A DNA stretch of 19,996 bases from DASUBV01 sp035763085 (GTDB lineage: Bacteria; Actinomycetota; Actinomycetes; Streptosporangiales; Streptosporangiaceae). A program made the translations under genes and the position numbers. The stretch's first letter is position 1; every line of letters starts with the position of its first letter. The DNA is taken from contig DASUBV010000179.1 of the NCBI GenBank assembly GCA_035763085.1, forward strand, positions 1 to 19,996. Direction: 5' to 3'. Under the pieces are notes generated by a model. It worked only from the letters and a program-made list of their open reading frames with translations. It was not told where the DNA came from and made no database searches. Below, piece after piece: positions 13,734 through 19,996 of this stretch.

Positions 13734-14705
13734 ATGGAGTACGCGAGGGTCGGCGGGTCCGGGCTCTGGGTGTCCCGGATCGGCCTCGGGATGATGAGCT
13801 ACGGAGATCCGGCGGCGCAGCCGTGGGCCCTGCGTGAAGACGAGGCCAGGCCCATTGTCCGGGCCGCGGTTGACGGCGGAGTCTCGTTCTTCGATACCGC
13901 GGACATGTACTCCGAGGGGGCCAGCGAGGAGATCACCGGGCGATTGCTCCGCGAGTTCTTCGCCAGCCGCGACGACTACGTGCTGGCCACGAAGGTCTAC
14001 TACCCCACCGGGCCGGGCCGCAACGACCGGGGCCTGTCCCGCAAGCACATCCTGGCCAGCATCGACGCCTCGCTCCGCCGCCTGGGCACCGACTACGTCG
14101 ACCTGTACCAGGTGCATCGCTGGGACGACCAGACACCGATCGAGGAGACCGTCACGGCGCTGCAGGACGTGGTACGGGCCGGCAAGGCGCGCTACCTGGG
14201 CGCGTCCACCATGCGCGCCTGGCGGTTCGCCAAGGCCCAGTACGCTGCCCGGTCAGCGGGCGGACCCGGATTCGTGTCCATGCAGAACCGGTACAACCTC
14301 GTCAACCGCGAGGACGAACGGGAAATGATCCCCCTCTGCGCCGACCAGGGGGTGGGCCTGATCCCGTACAGCCCGCTGGCGCGCGGTCTGCTGGCCGGAA
14401 CCCGCCAGCGGGCCGGCGGCCGGAGCACCTCCCGGGCGAGCGGCGACCAGCACCAGTACCGCTCCGCTGACTTCGACGTGGCCGAGACGGTCCAGGCCGT
14501 GGCCGCGAAGCGTTCCGTGCCGCCCGCCCAGGTCGCGCTGGCCTGGCTGCTCAGCCAGCCGTCAGTGACCGCTCCCGTCATCGGCGCGACCAAGCCACAG
14601 CACCTGGCCGACGCGCTCGCGGCACCCAGCCTCGTCCTCGACGAGACGGACGCGCGCACGCTGGAAGGCTCCTACGCCCCGCACTGGATCGACGGCTACA
14701 CGTAA
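13734..14705 (+). CDS. Aldo/keto reductase
   Basis: A 323-residue (alpha/beta)8 NADPH-dependent oxidoreductase of the YajO/Tas-like group. The catalytic tetrad is complete: Asp54 and Tyr59 in FFDTADMYSEG, Lys87 in LATKVYY, and His128 in LYQVHRWDD. The cofactor-binding end is visible as LIPYSPLARGLLAG and later TAPVIGATKPQHLADAL. The ATG at 13734 follows AGGAGG at 4-nt spacing. It reduces an unknown carbonyl. It lies 129 bp after the exporter genes on the same strand, so it may be cotranscribed or have its own promoter. Its last 144 bp overlap the open 3' tail of the convergent UDP-glucuronate decarboxylase gene. Confidence 0.92.
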   Translation: MEYARVGGSGLWVSRIGLGMMSYGDPAAQPWALREDEARPIVRAAVDGGVSFFDTADMYSEGASEEITGRLLREFFASRDDYVLATKVYYPTGPGRNDRGLSRKHILASIDASLRRLGTDYVDLYQVHRWDDQTPIEETVTALQDVVRAGKARYLGASTMRAWRFAKAQYAARSAGGPGFVSMQNRYNLVNREDEREMIPLCADQGVGLIPYSPLARGLLAGTRQRAGGRSTSRASGDQHQYRSADFDVAETVQAVAAKRSVPPAQVALAWLLSQPSVTAPVIGATKPQHLADALAAPSLVLDETDARTLEGSYAPHWIDGYT

Positions 14706-15704
14706 CTGCTGCCCGCGCCCGGCTCGCTGGGACGGGACGCCCGCGGCAGGGCCCTCGGCAGAACGCGTCCATCGGCCAGGCCTGGACCGGAACCATTCGA
14801 CGGTACGCCGCACTCCTTCCTCCGTCGGGATCTCGGGACCCCAGTTGAGTACGCGGCCTGCGCGGGCAATTTGCGGGCAGCGGCGCACTGGGTCGTCCTG
14901 CGGGAGCGGCAAGTACCGGACGGGAGAGTCCGACCCGGTTATCCGAAGCACCAGCCTGGCAAGGCCGGCAACGGTGAGCTCCTCCGGATTCCCCAGGTTC
15001 ACCGGGCCTGCTTCCGCTGAGTCGATCATGCTGACCATGCCACGAGTCAGGTCATCGACATAACAGAAGCTGCGCGTCTGGCTGCCGTCCCCGTACACGC
15101 TGAGTGGGTCACCGTTGAGCGCCTGGATGATGAAATTGGTGACCACCCGCCCGTCTCTCGGCCTCATCCGTGGTCCGTATGCGTTAAAGATGCGGATAAT
15201 ACCTGTCCGCACATCCCGCGCCCGGCGGTAGGCAGCGGTCATCGCCTCGGCGAACCGCTTTCCCTCGTCGTAGACGCTGCGCGGGCCGACCGGATTCACG
15301 TTTCCCCAGTACTCCTCGTGCTGCGGGTGCACGCCCGGATCTCCGTAGACCTCACTGGTGGAGGCAAGCACGAAGCGCGCGCCATGACGATCCGCGAGGC
15401 GAAGGGCGTTCTCGGTACCACGACTTCCGGCCGCCAGGGTCTCCAGTGGCCGCAGCAGATAGTCCGGCGGCGACGCCGGGCTGGCGAGGTGCGCAACCAC
15501 GTCGACACGGCCACCCACGCCTAGTGCGTCCGCGACATCTGCCTCCACGAAGGCAAAAAGGGGACTCCCGCTCAGGTGCTCCACGTTGGCCAGCCGGCCC
15601 GTCGTCAGGTTGTCAACGCACACGGCGGTGTCGCCCCTGCTGATCAGGGCGCCGCACAAGTGTGATCCGAGGAATCCTGCCCCGCCAGTGACGACAATCC
15701 GCAT
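14562..15704 (-). CDS. UDP-glucuronate decarboxylase (UDP-xylose synthase)
   Basis: An extended short-chain dehydrogenase that converts UDP-glucuronate to UDP-xylose with bound NAD+. The NAD motif TGGAGFLGSH (6-15), HLASPASPPDYLLRPLETL (72-90), LASTSEVYGDPGVHPQ (113-128), WGNVNPVGPRSVYDEGKR with Tyr145 and Lys149, and VYGDGSQTRSFCYVDDL (203-219) follow the UXS family almost residue for residue. The ATG at 15704 is supported by GGAGGAAG 6 nt upstream; the frame is open further back but without homology. UXS homology ends near residue 307, yet this frame runs to 380 before a stop. The extra tail overlaps the convergent reductase, suggesting a lost stop codon. It is third in the operon with UDP-glucose dehydrogenase. 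Confidence 0.9.
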   Translation of the reverse strand: MRIVVTGGAGFLGSHLCGALISRGDTAVCVDNLTTGRLANVEHLSGSPLFAFVEADVADALGVGGRVDVVAHLASPASPPDYLLRPLETLAAGSRGTENALRLADRHGARFVLASTSEVYGDPGVHPQHEEYWGNVNPVGPRSVYDEGKRFAEAMTAAYRRARDVRTGIIRIFNAYGPRMRPRDGRVVTNFIIQALNGDPLSVYGDGSQTRSFCYVDDLTRGMVSMIDSAEAGPVNLGNPEELTVAGLARLVLRITGSDSPVRYLPLPQDDPVRRCPQIARAGRVLNWGPEIPTEEGVRRTVEWFRSRPGRWTRSAEGPAAGVPSQRAGRGQQLRVAVDPVRGVGAFQRARVRLVEDEAGCRERVGQVLWLGRADDGSGH

Positions 15705-15754
15705 ACCGTACTTCCTCCCGGTCAGCCACTCGCCGGTCAGCCCGATCCGGTGGC

Positions 15755-18550
15755 TTACCTCCCCTGTGCTGGCTGCCACTCGGTGCCGCCGAGTCGGGCG
15801 CCTAGCTCGGCCCGGGAATGGATGCCGAGCTTGCGGTAGGCGCGCGCGAGGTTGGCCTCCACCGTCTTCGGACTCATGAACAGCTGCGCGGCAACTTGCC
15901 GGTTTGTCAGCCCGGAGGCGGCCAGGTACGCCACGTGCTTTTCCGAGTCTGTTAGCTGGCTGCCCGTCCGTCGTGCGGTGACGCGGTCCAGCTCGGCGCG
16001 CGTGCGCTGGGCCCACATCCGGGCACCAGCCTCCTCGAAGATCTGGCGGGCGTCTTCGAGCAGCTCGCGGGCCGACCGCTTCCGCTTGCTCCGCCGCTCG
16101 ATCTCTCCGGCGATCAGGAGCGTGCGTGCCAGCTCCAGCCGCAGCTCGAGCCGACCGGCATGGCGAAGAGCGGCGCTGGCTGCCCGGGATGCGCCCACTA
16201 GGTCGCCGCGTGCGGCCAGAAGCAGCGCACGGCAGCGTCCCGCCTGCGCCAGCGCCCAGCCTCTGTGGAGCCGCATCGCCGCTTGCTCGAGCATGGCGGT
16301 CAGTCGTTGTGCCCGGTCGAGCTGGCCGAGGGCCACCAGCGCCTCGATAGCCTCGGCCAGGAACACCGCCCGGGCCGGCTCAGTCACACCCTCGCGCTCG
16401 ACCTGGGCCGTGAGCGGCGCCAGCGCGAGCTCGGCGGCCGCTGGCCGGCGGAGCGAGTGCGCGAGGACCGCCAGGGCCCACCGAGCCCAGGTGGACGTGA
16501 TCTGGCAGCCCGTCGCGGCGCCCAGCGCGAGGGCCTCGCTGGCCCGGCGCCGCGTTGCTTCGGCGTCACCCGCATACGCAGAAGAGATGGCCGCGCACGC
16601 CAGCGCGCGGCAGCGCGCCGGATCGCCGATCCGCGACGCGGTCTCCAGCGCCTCGTCGGCGTAGAAGGCGGCACGGCCAAGGTGGCCGCGCCAGCATTCC
16701 GCCCAGGCGAGGCTCGCTGACGGGTAAGGGAGGTCGCTTTCTTCCCCGCAGTCGAGTATCCGCTGCCGCAATTGCCCGAGCAGCAGGCAGGCAAGCTCCA
16801 GCTGGCCCTCGTAGAGCATCAGCTGGCCAGCGATCAAGCTCGGGCGCGACTCCGCGGGCGTCTGCCGCTTCCCGTCCTCAAGCTCAAGCGCGCGATTGAG
16901 CCTGGCCGCACTGAGCCCCCGCCCCTGGAGGTAATCCATGATCGCGGATTCCGCCAGGGCCTCAGCCAGGCGCCCTCCGTCGCCGGACGGTTCTGCCAGC
17001 GTCAGCGCCCGGTGCGCATGCCACTCGGCGCCAGTCCAGTCCCCGGCAGCACGGGCCGCGCAGGTGAGGTCGAGCTCAAGGGCTGACGTCAGTGCGGGAT
17101 CGTGCCCTGCGTGCTCGAGTGCCTGCCTGAACAGGTCGGCTCCGTCAGGGAGGCTCCGTTCGTAGCAGGCGATTTCACCCAGCACCCGGAGCGCGTCAGC
17201 GTGCACCCGGGCTGCAGGCGACAGCTCAAGCAGGGCCGCGATTAGCTCCCGTGCCGACTGCAGCTCGCCGACATGGAACCGGTACTCGGCGACCCGGAGC
17301 ATCCGGCGCTGGAGCTCGGCTGCCCGAGCGGCCGGCGTCAGCCGCAGGGCCTGCTCCGTCAGCTCGACGGCCCGCTCGGCGGCGCCCCGCGCGTAGGCGT
17401 GCTGTGCAGCCGCATCGAGAGCCCTGGTGAGCGCCGTATCGGGACGCTCCGCGGCGAGCGCGAGGTGCCAGGCCCGATCTTCAGTATCGTCAAGCACCGC
17501 CGCCAGGCGCCGGTGCACCCGGCGCCGATCGCGCGGGCATGCAGACGAGTACACCGCCACCGCGAACAGGGGATGGGTGAATCGGACGCGCGACGCGCCC
17601 AGCTCGACGATCCCGGCGGCTGCGGCTTGCTGGAGCAGCTGCCGCGACCCCGCAGCTGTCCTTCCCAGCCCGGCTGCCACCAGCTCGACGCTGGGGGGAT
17701 GACGAAGCATGGCCGCCGGAAGCAGCGCTTGGCGTGCGCGCTCCGGCAGCGCTGCGATGGGTGCCCCGAGGAGCCCGCGCAACTTCTCGGGGACTGGCAG
17801 GACAGCCAGTCCCCGTGCCGAATCATCCGGCAGTGAGCGGGCGATCTCTACTGCGAACAGGGGATTCCCGCCCGCCAGGTGCCGGATCCGGCCGAGGTCC
17901 CGCCGCGACAGCGTCCGCCCCAGCCGCATCTGGACGACCTGGGGCAGGACGGTGTCGCCGAGCGGCCCGAGCACCAGGCGCCTGAGCTGGCCCTCCGGCA
18001 GCTCCGGCTCGACCTGCGGCCAGGGTCCCTGGCCTAGCCCGGTGCGCTCACACGCGAGCAGTCCCACCGGCAGCCGCCCGAGCCGCCGCACGGCGAAAGA
18101 GAGCACCCGGGCGGATGCCCGGTCGAGCCATTGCAGATCGTCGACTGCGACCACCACCGGTGCGGTTTGCGCCAGTGCCGTCAGGACAGCGATCGTCGCG
18201 GTTCCCAGGGCGCGCTGATCTGGGCGCCGGCCGGCCGGATCCTCGCGCAGCAGCACCACAGCCAGCGCGCGCCGCTGCGGCTCCGGGAGTTTCGGCACGA
18301 TGTCGTCGGCCACCTGCTCAAGCAGGTCGGAGAGCGCTGCGAAGGCCAGCTTCGACTCAGTCTCTGACGGTTGTGCCGCCAGCACCACCAGCGAGCGCTC
18401 CCTGGCTCGCCGGAGAGATTCCTTCCACAGCGCTGTCTTGCCGATCCCCGGCTCGCCCGCGAATACAAGCGCAGCGGGGCCGCCTGGCAGCCGGTCGAAG
18501 AACTCGGCTGCCGCCTCAAGCTCCTCATCACGCCCCACAAAGCCGGGCAT
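15755..18550 (-). CDS. LAL-type LuxR transcriptional regulator with AAA ATPase and TPR-like region
   Basis: A 931-residue regulator of the large ATP-binding LuxR (MalT-like) type. The N-terminal FVGRDEEL begins an AAA_16 ATPase with Walker A GEPGIGKT (32-39) and Walker B VVVAVDDLQWLD. The long middle region (about 330-850) is rich in Ala/Leu helices like TPR repeats. The C-terminal LuxR HTH is at about 865-922: LTDSEKHVAYLAASGLTNRQ, then FMSPKTVEANLARAYRKLGI. The ATG at 18550 is 3 bp after the stop of the UDP-glucose dehydrogenase gene, with AAGGG 8 nt upstream. The decarboxylase gene follows 50 bp downstream. Such regulators often activate secondary-metabolite genes; here it may control its own sugar operon or others outside the window. 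The effector is unknown. Confidence 0.93.
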   Translation of the reverse strand: MPGFVGRDEELEAAAEFFDRLPGGPAALVFAGEPGIGKTALWKESLRRARERSLVVLAAQPSETESKLAFAALSDLLEQVADDIVPKLPEPQRRALAVVLLREDPAGRRPDQRALGTATIAVLTALAQTAPVVVAVDDLQWLDRASARVLSFAVRRLGRLPVGLLACERTGLGQGPWPQVEPELPEGQLRRLVLGPLGDTVLPQVVQMRLGRTLSRRDLGRIRHLAGGNPLFAVEIARSLPDDSARGLAVLPVPEKLRGLLGAPIAALPERARQALLPAAMLRHPPSVELVAAGLGRTAAGSRQLLQQAAAAGIVELGASRVRFTHPLFAVAVYSSACPRDRRRVHRRLAAVLDDTEDRAWHLALAAERPDTALTRALDAAAQHAYARGAAERAVELTEQALRLTPAARAAELQRRMLRVAEYRFHVGELQSARELIAALLELSPAARVHADALRVLGEIACYERSLPDGADLFRQALEHAGHDPALTSALELDLTCAARAAGDWTGAEWHAHRALTLAEPSGDGGRLAEALAESAIMDYLQGRGLSAARLNRALELEDGKRQTPAESRPSLIAGQLMLYEGQLELACLLLGQLRQRILDCGEESDLPYPSASLAWAECWRGHLGRAAFYADEALETASRIGDPARCRALACAAISSAYAGDAEATRRRASEALALGAATGCQITSTWARWALAVLAHSLRRPAAAELALAPLTAQVEREGVTEPARAVFLAEAIEALVALGQLDRAQRLTAMLEQAAMRLHRGWALAQAGRCRALLLAARGDLVGASRAASAALRHAGRLELRLELARTLLIAGEIERRSKRKRSARELLEDARQIFEEAGARMWAQRTRAELDRVTARRTGSQLTDSEKHVAYLAASGLTNRQVAAQLFMSPKTVEANLARAYRKLGIHSRAELGARLGGTEWQPAQGR

Positions 18551-18553
18551 CGT

Positions 18554-19984
18554 TCAACCCTTACACGCCTGGTATCTCCCGGCAAAGCGCCAGCCAGAAC
18601 TAAGTGACGCCGAGCGCAGCATCGCCGGCTTGTCAGGCGCGCCGCGGCCGATCCCCTCATAGTTAAGCCCGGACGCTGCGACGGAATGCGGATCGAGACA
18701 GTTGCGCCCGTCCAGGAGCAGGGTCCCGCGCATGCGAGCCCGCAGCTTGTCAAAGTCAAGCTGCAGGAATTCCGACCACTGCGTGGTGATAACTACCGCG
18801 TCGGCCTGTTCGGCCGCGTCGTAGGCGCTGCCAGCCATGATGAGGCCAGGTACCAGCGGAACATCGGGGACAGACGGATCGTAGGCAGCCACGGTGGCGT
18901 CGGCACCGAGGAGTTCCTGGGCGACGCGCACGGCGGGTGCGTCTCGCAGGTCATCTGTATCCGGCTTGAAGCTCAAGCCGAGCAAAGTGATATGCCTGTT
19001 GGCCAGCACACCGAGACGCCGCCTCAGCCGCTCGACAACGCGCGATCTCTGCCGCGCGTTGAGGCTCAGGCTCGCGCTGAGCAGTTCCGCTTTGTAGCCA
19101 TGATCCTCGGCGTGCGAGATGAGCGCAGTCAGGTCCTTGCCCAGGCATGATCCGCCCCAGCCCAGGCCTGCATCGAGGCAGCCGGGGCCAATGCGGCGGT
19201 CGAGCTCGATGCCGCGCGCCACCTGGACCACATCCGCATCCGTGAGCTCGCAGATGTTGGCTATCTCGTTAATAAAACTGACCTTGGTCGCAAGGAATGC
19301 ATTTGCCGCGTACTTGATCATTTCCGCGGTCGCGGAGGCGGTCCTGATGAGGACAGGATGGTGGCGGTCACCGCCAGAAAAATCCTGCCTGAGAATGGGC
19401 TGGTACAGCTGGGCGACCTGGCTGAGTGCCCGCTCGTCTTCTCCTCCGATTACGACGCGGTCGGGGTGCAGGAAGTCTCGCACTGCCCTGCCTTCCCGCA
19501 AGAACTCGGGGTTGGAGACAACCGTGAATGTCGGGCAGGCACCATCGCCGCGCTCGGCCGCCGCAGCTTCGCACCAGCCCTCAATGACCCTGCCTGCCCC
19601 GACCGGGACCGTGCTCTTAATGATGAGGATGTGGTGCTTGCTGGCCGTCGCCCCGATCGTCTGCGCGGCTAGCCTGTAAGCCGTCAGATCCGCGTCACCA
19701 CTCATTCCGGCAGGGGTCCCCAGGCACAGGAAAACGATCGGGACAGAGTCGAGCGCCTGCCTCATATCGCTGGTGAGATGCAGCCTTCCAGCGGCCACCG
19801 CGGATGCCACGATCTCGTCAAGGCCCGGCTCGTAAAACGAGACGCGGCCCTGGTTCAGAGCAGCTAGTCGCGTCTCGTCGACCTCGACCGCTATCACCGC
19901 TCGTCCTAGCCAGGCAAAACAAGCGGCGACAACTGTCCCGACATATCCAGTGCCGACAACTGCAATGGCATCATCGCCTGGCAC
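18554..19984 (-). CDS. UDP-glucose 6-dehydrogenase
   Basis: A 476-residue NAD-dependent enzyme that oxidises UDP-glucose twice to UDP-glucuronate. The Rossmann motif GTGYVG is at 11-16, STVPVG at 124-129, and SNPEFLREG at 157-165. EMIKYAANAFLATKVSFINE carries the catalytic Lys224 and Asn228, and GLGWGGSCLGKDLTAL holds the nucleophile Cys280. The usual Pro after Cys-Phe is Gly here (SCLGKD), a small deviation. About 28 residues follow the conserved end (NYEGIG). The GTG start at 19984 is supported by GGGGGGAG 4 nt upstream, almost at the window edge. Its product is the substrate of the decarboxylase two genes downstream. Confidence 0.94.
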   Translation of the reverse strand: MPGDDAIAVVGTGYVGTVVAACFAWLGRAVIAVEVDETRLAALNQGRVSFYEPGLDEIVASAVAAGRLHLTSDMRQALDSVPIVFLCLGTPAGMSGDADLTAYRLAAQTIGATASKHHILIIKSTVPVGAGRVIEGWCEAAAAERGDGACPTFTVVSNPEFLREGRAVRDFLHPDRVVIGGEDERALSQVAQLYQPILRQDFSGGDRHHPVLIRTASATAEMIKYAANAFLATKVSFINEIANICELTDADVVQVARGIELDRRIGPGCLDAGLGWGGSCLGKDLTALISHAEDHGYKAELLSASLSLNARQRSRVVERLRRRLGVLANRHITLLGLSFKPDTDDLRDAPAVRVAQELLGADATVAAYDPSVPDVPLVPGLIMAGSAYDAAEQADAVVITTQWSEFLQLDFDKLRARMRGTLLLDGRNCLDPHSVAASGLNYEGIGRGAPDKPAMLRSASLSSGWRFAGRYQACKG

Positions 19985-19996
19985 GGTACTCCCCCC

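Noticed and set aside
12447..14117. A 556-codon open frame on the minus strand opposite the second ABC gene and the aldo/keto reductase
   Set aside because: Its sequence is Gly/Arg/Ala/Val-rich with no domain, and it lies antisense to two genes with complete catalytic motifs. It is a typical GC-rich shadow frame.
15705..16016. N-terminal extension of the UDP-glucuronate decarboxylase frame by 104 codons
   Set aside because: It overlaps the end of the LuxR regulator including its HTH. The domain begins at MRIVVTGGAGF, with a good ribosome binding site before the ATG at 15704.
1..19996. A complete natural-product biosynthetic cluster
   Set aside because: There are tailoring-type enzymes, exporters, sugar-nucleotide genes and regulators, but no scaffold synthase, glycosyltransferase or precursor peptide in the window. 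The claim would go beyond the sequence.
1..19996. Mobile elements, integrase attachment sites, CRISPR arrays, tRNA or rRNA genes
   Set aside because: No transposase or integrase frames, no regularly spaced repeats and no tRNA-like cloverleaf sequences were recognised on reading.

Overview
The window is very GC-rich DNA with strong G/C third-position bias and many GTG or TTG starts. Regulators make up a large share of the genes: TetR, MarR, AraC, GntR, MerR and a large ATP-binding LuxR. This points to a filamentous, secondary-metabolite-type actinomycete (Streptomyces, Streptosporangiales or similar). I cannot name the species. I found no tRNA, rRNA, insertion sequence, CRISPR array or phage gene.

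Left part (1-4421). The end of a TetR-family regulator overlaps a convergent GNAT acetyltransferase. Next, a MarR regulator faces a YgfF-like short-chain dehydrogenase across a 58-bp gap that holds two copies of one 15-bp palindrome. The dehydrogenase has Phe where the catalytic Tyr should be. An AraC regulator overlaps a small MmcQ/YjbR gene and is divergent from a phytanoyl-CoA dioxygenase-like Fe(II)/2-oxoglutarate oxygenase.

Middle part (4597-8226). A compact minus-strand operon trpB-trpA-gntR pairs a stand-alone tryptophan synthase with its own UTRA-domain GntR regulator. A near-perfect 26-bp palindrome lies directly upstream of the trpB ribosome binding site and is the obvious operator candidate. 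A divergent SAM methyltransferase follows, then about 445 bp with no convincing gene.

Centre right (8672-14705). A protein fusing a MerR DNA-binding domain to a PP2C-type phosphatase is divergent from two overlapping ABC exporter half-transporter genes, which probably form a heterodimer. The two divergent promoters carry matching 33-bp elements (26 of 33 identical) with TTGACT and a 19-bp spacer, the layout of MerR-controlled promoters. The phosphatase-regulator therefore probably controls both itself and the exporter. An aldo/keto reductase follows the exporter.

Right part (14562-19984). A minus-strand operon encodes UDP-glucose 6-dehydrogenase, a 931-residue LAL-type LuxR regulator and UDP-glucuronate decarboxylase. 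The two enzymes would make UDP-xylose from UDP-glucose, and the regulator sits between them. The pentose could serve glycosylation of a natural product or a cell-surface glycan. No glycosyltransferase or scaffold synthase is present, so the acceptor is unknown.
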